Below, in pieces: positions 8,479 through 19,463 of a DNA stretch of 64,000 bases (position 1 is its first letter; every line of letters begins with the position of its first letter). Made by a program: the position numbers and the translations under genes. The stretch lies in contig NZ_JBGUAX010000001.1 in assembly GCF_041821065.1 (NCBI RefSeq), forward strand, positions 186,001-250,000, written 5' to 3'. This DNA comes from Egicoccus sp. AB-alg2 (GTDB taxonomy: Bacteria; Actinomycetota; Nitriliruptoria; Nitriliruptorales; Nitriliruptoraceae). The notes below the pieces were generated by a model. It ran no database searches. It was not told the DNA's origin and saw only the letters and a program-made list of their open reading frames with translations.

Positions 8479-8997
8479 TCAGCGGCGACGCGGGTCCAGC
8501 TCCGCCGGCAGCGCCGGGAGCCAGCCGAGCTCCAGCAGGGCCCACAGGCCGATCAGCACGGCCTCGGCGGCGTCGTGCCGCAGCGAGGCGGGTCTGGCGT
8601 CGCCGCAGGTGGTGATGACCCGTCGCGCCAACGCGTCGGCCGCCTGCTTCGCGCCGGCACCGCTGCGCTGCTCGCGGGGGTGCAGCAGACGGGCGCGCCA
8701 CGTCTCGGGTGCCACCCGCAGGACCTGGGCGCCCCGGCGGCCCGCCCGCTTGGCCCACACGTCACCAAGAGCACGGTCGCCCTCCACGACCAGCGCCTGG
8801 ATGCTGCCGGCCTCCCGCAGCAGCCCGTCCGCGCCGCCACGCAGCCGCGTGCGCGTGCCGAAGTTGCGCGAGCCGACGCGCTCGAGCCGCCCGCCGTCGT
8901 CGAAGAGCGCGAACCCCGTCCGCAGGCCCAGGTCGACCGCCAGCAGCCGCCGCAGGGCGGGCGCGGCCGCCGTCCCACCCGACCCGTCCGCCACCAC
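8479..8997 (-). CDS. RuvC-like RNase H-fold nuclease-type protein
   Basis: A 172-residue protein with a RuvC/RNase H-fold N-terminus: AVDLGLRTGFALFDDGG carries the first acidic residue, and ALVVEGD a second acidic strand. Near the C-terminus RHDAAEAVLIGLWAL supplies a further conserved Asp and the final helix. The layout resembles a single-domain RuvC-like resolvase family, but it is not RuvC proper, which lies with ruvAB. Substrate is unknown; a structure-selective nuclease is the family-based guess. The start is GTG/ATG at 8997. It is convergent with the crotonase gene and divergent from pepN. Confidence 0.65.
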   Translation of the reverse strand: MVADGSGGTAAAPALRRLLAVDLGLRTGFALFDDGGRLERVGSRNFGTRTRLRGGADGLLREAGSIQALVVEGDRALGDVWAKRAGRRGAQVLRVAPETWRARLLHPREQRSGAGAKQAADALARRVITTCGDARPASLRHDAAEAVLIGLWALLELGWLPALPAELDPRRR

Positions 8998-9144
8998 CCG
9001 TCACCTCCCGCCGGCCGACCCGGCAGCCGGGCCGCCCACGCCCCGGCCACACCCCGGGCGAAGGTCGCTCGCCCGCGTTGTCGGACAGGGTGCCCGCTCC
9101 CCTAGCCTGCCGGCGATTCCCCTCGCCCGTCTCTCGAGGACGTC

Positions 9145-11748
<2,604 letters not shown>

Positions 11749-11763
11749 CCCCCGAGGAACACG

Positions 11764-12297
11764 ATGCACCACGACGCCCCCCTGCACGTCTTCGCCGAGC
11801 TGACGACCGCCAACGCGGCCTACGCCGACGGTGGCGACCACCGGGTCCTGCCGGTCGTGCCGTCACGTCAACTCGCGATCGTCACCTGCATGGACGCCCG
11901 CATCGACGTGTTCGCGGCCGTTGGCCTGCAGCTCGGCGAAGCGCACGTCATCCGCAACGCCGGCGCGCGGGTCACCGACGACGTGCGCCGGTCACTGGCC
12001 CTGTCGACGCACCTGCTCGGCACCCGGGCGGTCGCGCTGGTCGCCCACACCAACTGCGGGGTGCACGACCCCGAGGGCACCATCTACGACCGCATGTCGG
12101 TCACGATGGGGCGCGCCCCGGCCGACCGCGACTGGCACACCTTCGCGGACCCGCGTGACGCCCTGCGGGACGACGCCCGGCAGCTGCTGGCCTGGCCGGA
12201 CCGGCCCGACGGCTTCGCGGTCGGGGCCTACCTGTTCGACGTGGAGACCGGCCGGCTGGAAGAGGTCGTCGCCCCGATCGCCGCACCGCCGGTGTGA
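11764..12297 (+). CDS. Beta-class carbonic anhydrase
   Basis: A 177-residue beta-carbonic anhydrase. Zinc ligands are Cys42, His95 and Cys98; the catalytic dyad Asp44/Arg46 lies in CMDARID, and HTNCG supplies the second half. RNAGARVTDD is the usual dimer/active-site strand. It interconverts CO2 and bicarbonate in the cytoplasm. The short length matches the Rv1284-like clade of Actinobacteria. A GAGGAAC ribosome site precedes ATG 11764. DUF3097 starts six bases after its stop, so pepN, this gene and DUF3097 probably form one transcript. Confidence 0.92.
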   Translation: MHHDAPLHVFAELTTANAAYADGGDHRVLPVVPSRQLAIVTCMDARIDVFAAVGLQLGEAHVIRNAGARVTDDVRRSLALSTHLLGTRAVALVAHTNCGVHDPEGTIYDRMSVTMGRAPADRDWHTFADPRDALRDDARQLLAWPDRPDGFAVGAYLFDVETGRLEEVVAPIAAPPV

Positions 12298-12303
12298 GCC
12301 GCC

Positions 12304-13119
12304 GTGGCTGACCGCTACGGCGACGACGTCCTCGCCGACCCGCGCGCCCACCGGCGTGTCGTGCCCACCGTGACGGTCTCCCGCGGCCTGCTGGTCGAGG
12401 CCGACGGGGGGTTCGTGGGGACGGTCGTTGGCTGCACGGCCCGCGAGGTGGTGCTGCGCGACCGGCGGGGACGCGAGCGGCGGTTCTCGCTCGAGCCGGG
12501 TCTGTTCCGCGTCGACGACCAACTCGTGCGGCTGATCGCGCCTGCCCGGCCGGCGCCGGCGCCCAAGGCCCCCGCGGTGTCCAACAGCGGTTCGGTGGCC
12601 GTGGCCGATGCCCCGGCGCGCGTGGCGCGTGCCAGCCGCATCCTCGTCGAGGGGGTGCACGACGCCGAACTCGTCGAGCAGGTCTGGGGCCACGACCTGC
12701 GCGTCGAGGGCGTGGTCGTGGACGTGCTGCACGGCGCCGACGACCTGGACGCCGTCGTGCGCGCGTTCGCGCCCGGTCGCGGCCGTCGCCTGGGGGTGCT
12801 GCTCGACCACCTCGTCGCGGGCACGAAGGAGGCCCGCATCGCGGCGAGCGTGCGGCATCCCCACGTGTTGGTGACCGGCCACCCGTTCGTCGACGTGTGG
12901 CAGGCGGTGCGTCCGGAGGTGGTCGGCATCGACGCCTGGCCGACGGTGCCACGCGGCGAGCCGTGGAAGGAGGGCGTCGCCCGGCGGCTCGGCTTCCCCG
13001 ACCACCAGGAGCTGTGGCGACGGATCCGGACCTCGGTGACCACCTGGCGCGATCTCGACCGCTCGCTGATCCGGGCCGTCGAGGAGCTGATCGACTTCGT
13101 CACGGACCCCGACGTCTGA
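12304..13119 (+). CDS. DUF3097 family protein
   Basis: A 271-residue protein with the hallmarks of DUF3097, a family found mostly in Actinobacteria. The N-terminal half contains VVGCTAREVVLRDRRGRERRF and SLEPGLFRVDD. The C-terminal half contains ILVEGVHDAELVEQVWG, GVLLDHLVAGTKE and HPFVDVWQAV, an arrangement with conserved Glu and Asp residues reminiscent of a TOPRIM fold (EG-x-D ... LLDH). Biochemical role is unknown. The start GTG 12304 lies six bases past the carbonic anhydrase stop. An Ala/Pro-rich linker at about residues 80-95 separates the halves. Confidence 0.85.
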   Translation: MADRYGDDVLADPRAHRRVVPTVTVSRGLLVEADGGFVGTVVGCTAREVVLRDRRGRERRFSLEPGLFRVDDQLVRLIAPARPAPAPKAPAVSNSGSVAVADAPARVARASRILVEGVHDAELVEQVWGHDLRVEGVVVDVLHGADDLDAVVRAFAPGRGRRLGVLLDHLVAGTKEARIAASVRHPHVLVTGHPFVDVWQAVRPEVVGIDAWPTVPRGEPWKEGVARRLGFPDHQELWRRIRTSVTTWRDLDRSLIRAVEELIDFVTDPDV

Positions 13120-13127
13120 CGACGGCC

Positions 13128-13143
13128 GCCCGCGCCAGCGGGC
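13128..13143 (+). terminator. Short hairpin after DUF3097
   Basis: Arms GCCCGC (13128-13133) and GCGGGC (13138-13143) with a four-base loop begin nine bases after the DUF3097 stop. Short arms and no U-tract make this a weak call; a hairpin of this kind can also arise by chance in such GC-rich DNA. Confidence 0.25.
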
Positions 13144-13243
13144 TCGAGGTCGAACGAGCGGTGCACGTCGGTCCGGCGTCGCCCCGGTGCGTCGCTGGCT
13201 CGACCGAGCGCCACAGCCGCGACCGTGCGTCGACGGGTGTCGG

Positions 13244-13714
13244 TCAGGTCGTGCTCGGTGTCCGGTGCCCGTGGTCGGTGGTCGGGTGCAGCGTCGTCGA
13301 GGCAGGTGGCGGTGTCGAGGCGCGCTCCATGCCGTCGCGTACGAGCACGCCGACACCGATCCCGAGCATGACCCACAAGCCGTTGAGGCGGCCGCCGGCG
13401 ACCATGGCGGCGACCGCGCCCGGGCACGTGCCCGCGACGGCCCAACCGACGCCGAACGTCAGCCCGCCCTTCACGTGCTTGGCCTGCGGCTGCTCCCGCC
13501 CGATCCTGAGCGGCCCACCGAACGGGGTGCGCCACCGGCGGCGCTCCAGCAGCCACAGGAGAGGGGCTGCCGTCCCGATCGAGGCGACCATCATGAGGTA
13601 CAGGTGCGCCTCCTGGAACAGCAACCCGCGGTGGATCACGTCGTAGTCGGCCATGCCGCTCAACCACAACGCCGCGCCGAACACCAGCCCGAGCAGCAGT
13701 CCGACGAGCCTCAC
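13244..13714 (-). CDS. YeeE/YedE-type sulfur transporter, second half
   Basis: A 156-residue membrane protein of about four helices. The conserved GTCPGA (Cys97) in the third helix is the hallmark of YeeE/YedE proteins, which pass thiosulfate or persulfide sulfur through the membrane along conserved cysteines. GTG 13714 overlaps the TGA of the upstream half by four bases (GTGA), so the two halves are translationally coupled. The polar tail after residue 128 is unusually long and Thr/Pro/His-rich. The gene pair corresponds to one full-length TsuA-like transporter split in two (PmpA/PmpB-like). Confidence 0.85.
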   Translation of the reverse strand: MRLVGLLLGLVFGAALWLSGMADYDVIHRGLLFQEAHLYLMMVASIGTAAPLLWLLERRRWRTPFGGPLRIGREQPQAKHVKGGLTFGVGWAVAGTCPGAVAAMVAGGRLNGLWVMLGIGVGVLVRDGMERASTPPPASTTLHPTTDHGHRTPSTT

Positions 13715-14178
13715 AGCGCACCCCCGGTGGCGATGTGCACGAGCCAGGTCACGGCCACCGCCGTGGCGAAGAAGGTGCCGGTCGCGGTGAGGCTGCCCGC
13801 AGATCGCGTCGAACAGCCAGCGAGGCCGTTGCCCGACGTACAGCCTCCGGCCCACCGGGCGCCGTAGCCGACGAGCACCCCGCCCACGACGAGGACGGGC
13901 GGCAGCGCGCCGGCGGGCAGGACCTCGCTCAGCTTTCCGTAGTAGGAACTCGGAGCCAGCTGGCCACGGAACGCCGCCGCGGTGGCGGCGCCGCCGAGCA
14001 GGCCGGCGAAGAACCACAGACGCCACGGATCCGCTGGTCGTCTGAGGATCACGAAGCCGAGGTGGAGGTACGACCCCGACACGCCGAGCCGCTGGTTCGT
14101 CAGCAGGTAGAGCGCCACGACCAGCGCCCCGAAGATCGGGCCGGCCACGTACCAGGGCAACACGTCCGCCCTCTCCAC
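13711..14178 (-). CDS. YeeE/YedE-type sulfur transporter, first half
   Basis: A 155-residue membrane protein with about four helices. The signature GGCTSGNGLAGCS contains two cysteines, the first being the conserved sulfur-relay position of YeeE family half-proteins. The partner gene directly downstream overlaps it by four bases. No rhodanese, TusA or sulfur-regulator gene lies alongside, so the substrate (thiosulfate or persulfide) is only inferred from the family. Start GTG 14178 gives MERADVLPWYVAGP, the expected short lead before the first helix. Confidence 0.85.
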   Translation of the reverse strand: MERADVLPWYVAGPIFGALVVALYLLTNQRLGVSGSYLHLGFVILRRPADPWRLWFFAGLLGGAATAAAFRGQLAPSSYYGKLSEVLPAGALPPVLVVGGVLVGYGARWAGGCTSGNGLAGCSTRSAGSLTATGTFFATAVAVTWLVHIATGGAL

Positions 14179-14328
14179 CCGCCGGCGTGCACACCCGCGG
14201 GACCTCGCGTCAGCGTACGTCCCGGTCTTCCGCCAGGTGAGGGTTTCGGACGCTCATTCGGCGACACCATCGGCCTCAGCGCCCTCGAGGTCGAAGCAGC
14301 GCGCCGGGCGGGAGCGCTCACCTGGCGG

Positions 14329-16377
14329 TCAGCCTCGGGCGGAGGGTTCCTCCTCGGGGGTGGCCCAGGGGGTGGCGACCTCGGCGCCTTCCAGGTGATC
14401 GGTGCGGCGGCGGTCCTGACCGCGGCGCTCGACGCGCAGGCCCTCGGTGACCGGCGGGCCGGCCGCCTCGGCGACCGCGGTGATCTCGTCACCGACCAGC
14501 TCGTCGCGGTCGAGGAGCGCGTCGCGCAGCGCCTCGAGGATGTGGCGGTTCGCGTCGATCAGCGCCCGCACACGCGCCTTGGACACCGCCAGCAGGCGGT
14601 CGACCTCGGGCCGCGTGACCGGGTCGGCGAGGGTGCGGCCGACCAGGTTCGTGTCGCCGAGCGGGCCGTTCTGCACCGCCGCCAGCGACACCAGGCTGCC
14701 GCCCATGCCGGCGGCGCCGACGGCCTCGCACGCCACCCGTGTGGCCGCGACCAGGTCGCCGCTGGGCCCGGTCGAGGACTCGCCGAAGTACAACTCCTCG
14801 GCGACCATCCCGCCCATGGCGATGTCGACCAGGGCCTGCAGCTCGCTCTTCGCCCGCGTGTAGACCTCGTCGAGGTCGCCGTGGGCGAGCAGACCCAGCG
14901 AACCGGAGCGCTTCACGATCGACAGCACCTCGAGCTTGCGGCGCTGGGTGAGGAAGGCGACGGTGGCGTGTCCGGCTTCGTGGGTCGCGACGACGCGCCG
15001 CTCGTGGTCGGTGTAGACGACCGGGTTCTTGAGTCCCACCTCCTCGTTGAGGCGGGCGCCCTGGACGTCACGCCAGTCGAGCGCGTCGCGACCGTCGCGC
15101 AGGGCGTGCAGGAGCGCCTCGTCGAGCAGGTGCTCGATCATCACCGGCGTGTAGCCGAACGTCTGGCCGGCCAGCGCGTCGCGGAGTTCGGGGTCGTCGA
15201 GCGCTGCGGCGTGCGACTTGCGGGCCAGGAAGTGGTCGATCAGGTCGCGACGGGCCGCGCGCGCGGGCGGCTCGAACGTCAGGCGTCGATCGAAGCGGCC
15301 CGGTCGCAGCATGGCGGGGTCGAGCCGGTCGGCGCGGTTGGTCGCCGCGATCAGCAGCAGGTTGTTGTACGCGGACGGCTTGCGCTGGATCTGGCGGTGC
15401 AGGGGCAGGAAGCCGTTGATCCAGTCGCTGACGGCGTTGCGGGCGCGCTCGTGCCAGGGCGGCTGGTCGAACGATTGCATCTGGATCAGCAGCTCGTTGA
15501 CGATCCCACCGGTGCCTTCGCTCATCATGCGTTGCAGGCGCAGGCCCGTCCCCTCGAGCAGGTGCTGCTCGTGCGCGTGGGCGGGGGCCGGGTCGGTCGG
15601 CTGCCCGCACGGCGCCATGAGGGTGGGCGCCGGGGTGGCGTTCATGCCGCCGCGCGCCGTCGCGATGGCGTCGATCTCCTCGATGAAGCCGATCGCACCG
15701 CCCTCGCGGCGGGCGGCCTTGCGCAGCGCGCGGAAGTAGGCGCGGATCTTGCGGGCCGTGGCCCCGTACCACATCGATTGGAAGCTGGTGGCGGACACGA
15801 ACAGGAACGGCACCCCGGCCTCGCGCGCCAGGGCCTTGGCGAGATGGGTCTTGCCGGTCCCCGGCGGTCCCTCGAACAGCAGCCCGCGGCGCGGGGTGCC
15901 ACCCAGCTGCTCGCGGAACCGGGCGTAGCCGAGGAACGTGTTGAGGGTGCGCACGACCTCCTCGACGATGGCGTCGATGCCCTTGACGTCGGCGAGCGAG
16001 ACGTCGATCTGTTCGGGCCGGAACGTCAGGTGGGGCGAGCGGCCGCTGGCCAGCGGCATCGCCACGATCGCCAGCAGCGCGACGACGAAGACCAGCGGGA
16101 TGACGTAGAGGATCGGGTCGTCGGGCAGCCCCGGCAGCGCGAAGACCTGGAAGGGGCGGCCGTCGAGGATGCGGTACCACAGGAACGCCAGCGGAACGGC
16201 CAGCACCACCGCGAGCGTGCGCAACCGGGCCTGCCGGCGCCGCTCGCGAGCGGTCCCGACGTCGGCCGCCGAGGCACCGAGGAACGCCCCGCCGAGCGCG
16301 GCCGCGACGCTGTCGGAGCGCTGCCGCCCGCCGGCGTCGATCGTGGCCGTGTGCTCGCGACGGGCGTCGTCGGTCAT
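14329..16377 (-). CDS. Divergent FtsH-like AAA+ membrane metalloprotease
   Basis: A 682-residue protein. Two membrane segments (about 54-70 and 90-110) enclose only about 20 residues, much less than the outer domain of ordinary FtsH. The AAA module has Walker A GPPGTGKT (170-177), a pore-loop equivalent SMWYGATARK (201-210) instead of MFVG, and Walker B as FIEEID (231-236) where FtsH has IDEID. An insertion of about 80 residues (about 245-330) precedes the sensor strand IAATNRAD and the arginine-finger region MLRPGRFDRR. The M41 zinc site is HEAGH (466-470). It probably degrades membrane or cytoplasmic proteins. ATG 16377 follows GGGGAGGGGACC. This is likely a second, specialised FtsH. Confidence 0.88.
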   Translation of the reverse strand: MTDDARREHTATIDAGGRQRSDSVAAALGGAFLGASAADVGTARERRRQARLRTLAVVLAVPLAFLWYRILDGRPFQVFALPGLPDDPILYVIPLVFVVALLAIVAMPLASGRSPHLTFRPEQIDVSLADVKGIDAIVEEVVRTLNTFLGYARFREQLGGTPRRGLLFEGPPGTGKTHLAKALAREAGVPFLFVSATSFQSMWYGATARKIRAYFRALRKAARREGGAIGFIEEIDAIATARGGMNATPAPTLMAPCGQPTDPAPAHAHEQHLLEGTGLRLQRMMSEGTGGIVNELLIQMQSFDQPPWHERARNAVSDWINGFLPLHRQIQRKPSAYNNLLLIAATNRADRLDPAMLRPGRFDRRLTFEPPARAARRDLIDHFLARKSHAAALDDPELRDALAGQTFGYTPVMIEHLLDEALLHALRDGRDALDWRDVQGARLNEEVGLKNPVVYTDHERRVVATHEAGHATVAFLTQRRKLEVLSIVKRSGSLGLLAHGDLDEVYTRAKSELQALVDIAMGGMVAEELYFGESSTGPSGDLVAATRVACEAVGAAGMGGSLVSLAAVQNGPLGDTNLVGRTLADPVTRPEVDRLLAVSKARVRALIDANRHILEALRDALLDRDELVGDEITAVAEAAGPPVTEGLRVERRGQDRRRTDHLEGAEVATPWATPEEEPSARG

Positions 16378-16549
16378 CCCTGGTCCCCTCCCCGGCCCCC
16401 GCCCACGCTGAGCAGTCGGGCCCTTACGCACAGTGAACGGCCCCCACGGCGCGGATCCCCTGAACATCGGGACATCGAGTGACCGTCCGCACGTGCCGTG
16501 CGCCTGACGCGCGGACGGCGGGTCGCCACACACCGGCGCGGGCGGTGCG

Positions 16550-16675
16550 TCAGGTGTCCCGCACGGGCGGCGCACTGCGGCGCGAGCGGACGACCGCGAA
16601 GGACAGGCTCGCGACCAGCCCGCCCCACACGAGCACGAGGGCGATGACCATCAGGACCACGGCGGACGTGCTCAT
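16550..16675 (-). CDS. metS: MetS-type small subunit of an NSS amino-acid transporter
   Basis: A 41-residue single-helix protein: MSTSAVVLMVIALVLVWGG is followed by a hydrophobic run and a basic tail SRRSAPP. It starts at ATG 16675, overlapping the TGA of the transporter gene by four bases (ATGA), so the two are coupled. In Corynebacterium the paired MetP/MetS system imports methionine and alanine, and the small MetS is required for activity. Position, size and the single helix all fit; the short length makes it easy to miss in annotation. Confidence 0.82.
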   Translation of the reverse strand: MSTSAVVLMVIALVLVWGGLVASLSFAVVRSRRSAPPVRDT

Positions 16676-18183
16676 GCCGACATCTCCGGATCGAACTCGA
16701 CCGGCACCGACTCGTGCCAGGGGCGGGCGGTGAACAGCACGCCGATGACCAGGGCCAGCGCGGCGGCGCCCCAGCCGAAGACCACCAGGAAGTCGACCGG
16801 CAGCCCCTCGTAGGGCTCGGCCAACTCACGCCGCAGGTTGTCGATGGTGACCGCACCCAGCAGCAGCGGCGTCACCCCGACGAGCGCGCCCGACCACCAG
16901 CCGCCCAGCGGCAGTTCGGACACGGCGTCGGCGTGCTGGCGCAGCTCCGACAGCCGGCGCAGTGCCCAGGCGACCACGATCACCTCGGCGAGCCCGACCG
17001 CGGCCACGCCGAAGTTGTTCACGAAGTTGTCGACCACGTCCAGCAGCGTCGGGCCGAGCCCGGTCGCGTAGAACAACGACACCACGGCCGTCCCGCCGCC
17101 GATCACGCCAACGGCCTTGGCGCGGCTCCAGCCGAACTTGTCGATCACGGCCGACGCGCTGGCCTCGGTGATGGAGATCAGCGACGACAGTCCGGCGGCG
17201 ACGAGCGAGGCGAAGAACAGCACCCCGAACACCCGGTTCAGGGCCGGCAGCTCCGACACGATGGTCGGGAAGACCACGAACGCGAGGCCCACCCCGCCGG
17301 TGGCGACCTCGTCCACGGCGGCGCCCTGCGACGCGGCCAGGAACCCGATCGCGGCGAACACGCCGATGCCGGCGAGCAACTCGAACGACGAGTTGGCGAA
17401 CCCCGCGATGAAGCCGTTGGTGGTCAGGTCGGCGCCGCGACGCGGCAGGTAGCTCGCGTACGTGATCATGATCGCGAAGCCGACGGACAGGGAGAAGAAG
17501 ATCTGCCCGTACGCGGCCACCCAGATGCCGCCGTCGCCGAGCGCGCCCCAGTCGGGCGTGAAGAACGCGTCCAGCCCCTCGGTGGCGCCGGGAAGGGTCA
17601 GGGCGCGCACCACCAGCACGCCGAAGGTGACCACCAGCAGCGGGATCAGGATGCGGTTGGCGCGCTCGACACCGCGACGCACCCCGCTGGCGAGCACGCC
17701 CAGGGTCACCAGCCAGATGGCGACCAGCGGGACCAGCACGCCCAGCCGCATGCCGCCGAGCTGCCAGGGCTCGCTGGCGGCCCAGTAGCTCTCGAAGAGG
17801 AATGCCTCGGGGTCGTCGCCCCACGCGAGGTCGAACGCGAACCACGTGTAGGCCGCAGCCCAGGCGATGACGACCGCGTAGTAGCTGGCGATCAGCAGGC
17901 ACACGCCGACCTGCCACCACCCGAGCACCTCGGCACGGGGGTGCAGGCGGCGGAAGGTCAGCGGGGCGCTGCCGCGGAAGCGGTGACCGAGCGCGTACTC
18001 CAGCACGAGCAGCGGGATCCCGGCCGTCAGCAGCGCGACCAGGTAGGGCACGAGGAAGGCACCGCCGCCGTTGTCGTAGGCGACGTAGGGGAACCGCCAG
18101 ATGTTGCCCAGTCCGATGGCGGAGCCGATGGCGGCCAGCAGGAATCCGGCCCGGCTCCCCCACTGTTCACGTTGTTCGGCCAC
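16672..18183 (-). CDS. metP: Sodium-dependent NSS-family amino-acid transporter (MetP-like)
   Basis: A 503-residue neurotransmitter:sodium symporter with about 12 helices. The N-terminal signature WGSRAGFLLAAIGSAIGLGNIWRFPY carries the Na+ and substrate-binding TM1 unwound region (AAIGSAIGLGN), and FFSLSVGFAIMITYASYL is the TM6 substrate region. It imports an amino acid with Na+; methionine/alanine is inferred from the attached metS gene. Start is GTG 18183 with a GCGAGGTC ribosome site. The next gene upstream on this strand is yaaA, 117 bases away. Confidence 0.92.
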   Translation of the reverse strand: MAEQREQWGSRAGFLLAAIGSAIGLGNIWRFPYVAYDNGGGAFLVPYLVALLTAGIPLLVLEYALGHRFRGSAPLTFRRLHPRAEVLGWWQVGVCLLIASYYAVVIAWAAAYTWFAFDLAWGDDPEAFLFESYWAASEPWQLGGMRLGVLVPLVAIWLVTLGVLASGVRRGVERANRILIPLLVVTFGVLVVRALTLPGATEGLDAFFTPDWGALGDGGIWVAAYGQIFFSLSVGFAIMITYASYLPRRGADLTTNGFIAGFANSSFELLAGIGVFAAIGFLAASQGAAVDEVATGGVGLAFVVFPTIVSELPALNRVFGVLFFASLVAAGLSSLISITEASASAVIDKFGWSRAKAVGVIGGGTAVVSLFYATGLGPTLLDVVDNFVNNFGVAAVGLAEVIVVAWALRRLSELRQHADAVSELPLGGWWSGALVGVTPLLLGAVTIDNLRRELAEPYEGLPVDFLVVFGWGAAALALVIGVLFTARPWHESVPVEFDPEMSA

Positions 18184-18300
18184 GACGACCTCGCTCTCGC
18201 CCGTCTTCCCGCCGTGAGGAGGGCTAGGACAGCGCGCCGAACGCCCACCGACGTGCAGGCGGTCCCGGCCGTGCGGCGGTGTCCGCCGCCACGAGACCGG

Positions 18301-19062
18301 TCAGATCCGGCAGATCGCCGTGACGTCGGCGCCGCTGGCTTCCAACTGCCAGCCCGCGCCCGGGTCCGCCCGGCGGGTCAGTCCGACGGCGTCGAGATCC
18401 GGGTGCGCGAGCAGTGTCGCCGTCAGCCGCCCCTTGCAGACCTTCGTGCGCGCGGCGTTGGCCGCCCGACCGTCGGGGCGCACGAAGCGGACCGAAACGA
18501 CGTCGAGGTCGCGGCGCACGCCCGCGTCCCAGACCCGGGCGTGCTCGGCGGGCAGCAGATCCCACACCCGCCGCCCCTGGCCGAGCCGCGCCAGTTCCTC
18601 GGCGACCCGTTCGCGCCACCAGCCGCCCAGGCCGCCCAGCGACGGCAGGCGCGCGGCCACCTCGAGGCGGTAGTCGGGCACGGGGTCGGCCATGGCGGCC
18701 AGGCCGAGCAGCGCGGACACCACGCGCACGTCAGCGCCCGCGCCTTCCGGGTCCAGTTCGGCCAGTCCGGCGTTGCCGTGCACGACCCCGCGATAGCGCC
18801 GGTGGGCGGGCATGGTCGGCGCCGCGGGCAGGCCGACCAGCAGCTTGCGGGCGTCGGCGACCCTGCCGGTGCCGACGCCGGCGAGGCGCGCCAGCGCCGC
18901 GTCGTCGAGGGCGTCGACGTCGTCCAGCACGGCCGCCAGCACCTGCCGGCGGGCGTCTCCCAACGCGCCGCCGTCGCGGGCCACGACCTCGCCGTAGGTG
19001 GGCTGCTCGCCGCCCTCGGCCTTGCCCTTCGAGGGTGGCAGCAGGACCAGCGGTGCGCTCAC
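18301..19062 (-). CDS. yaaA: YaaA/DUF328-family peroxide stress protein
   Basis: A 253-residue YaaA-family protein. LVLLPPSKGKAEGG is the conserved N-terminal strand-loop, the middle has HRRYRGVVHGNAGLAELD, and the C-terminal part has RTKVCKGRLTATLL corresponding to the K-x-x-R/K basic motif. E. coli YaaA lowers free iron during peroxide stress and binds DNA through a basic cleft; the function in Actinobacteria is not established. GTG 19062 overlaps the stop of the upstream membrane protein by four bases, making it the last gene of a three-gene operon starting with pgmB. Confidence 0.87.
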   Translation of the reverse strand: MSAPLVLLPPSKGKAEGGEQPTYGEVVARDGGALGDARRQVLAAVLDDVDALDDAALARLAGVGTGRVADARKLLVGLPAAPTMPAHRRYRGVVHGNAGLAELDPEGAGADVRVVSALLGLAAMADPVPDYRLEVAARLPSLGGLGGWWRERVAEELARLGQGRRVWDLLPAEHARVWDAGVRRDLDVVSVRFVRPDGRAANAARTKVCKGRLTATLLAHPDLDAVGLTRRADPGAGWQLEASGADVTAICRI

Positions 19063-19463
19063 GCGCGTGCCGGCCGGGCCAGCAGCACCGCCAGGGCGAC
19101 CGACAGGCCCAGCAGGCTGACCCCCAACGGGACGTGCACCGAGGAGGCGACGGCGCTGCCGGTGCGGTGACCGACGTAGCCGAGTCCGGTCTGGCCGACC
19201 AGGCCGACCACGAGCAGGATCGCCAGCGCCAGCGGCAGGGAGCCCGCGCGTGCGACGAGGACCAGCCCGGTCAGGACGACCGACAGCAGCAGCACACCGT
19301 GGCCGACGCCGCCGTGGAGTCCGAACAGGCCGCCGTCGACGAACAGTGCCTGCCCCGCGAGCGCAGCCTGGGTCAGGATCCCGAGCGCCACGAGCCAGGC
19401 GACGACGAGCAACGGCGTGCGCAGGGCCGGACGGGCGGTGGTGGGCGCGGCCGAGGCGGTCAT
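19059..19463 (-). CDS. Four-helix integral membrane protein
   Basis: A 134-residue protein with four predicted membrane helices: LLVVAWLVALGILTQAALAG, GHGVLLLSVVLTGLVLVA, LALAILLVVGLVGQTGLGYV and VPLGVSLLGLSVALAVLLA. Histidines lie in the helix ends (FGLHGGVGHG, GYVGHRTG, VHVPLGVS), a pattern like cytochrome-type or DUF6220/heme-copper-assembly small proteins, but I cannot name the family with confidence. ATG 19463 overlaps the pgmB stop (ATGA) and its own TGA overlaps yaaA (GTGA), so all three are co-translated. Confidence 0.75.
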   Translation of the reverse strand: MTASAAPTTARPALRTPLLVVAWLVALGILTQAALAGQALFVDGGLFGLHGGVGHGVLLLSVVLTGLVLVARAGSLPLALAILLVVGLVGQTGLGYVGHRTGSAVASSVHVPLGVSLLGLSVALAVLLARPARA

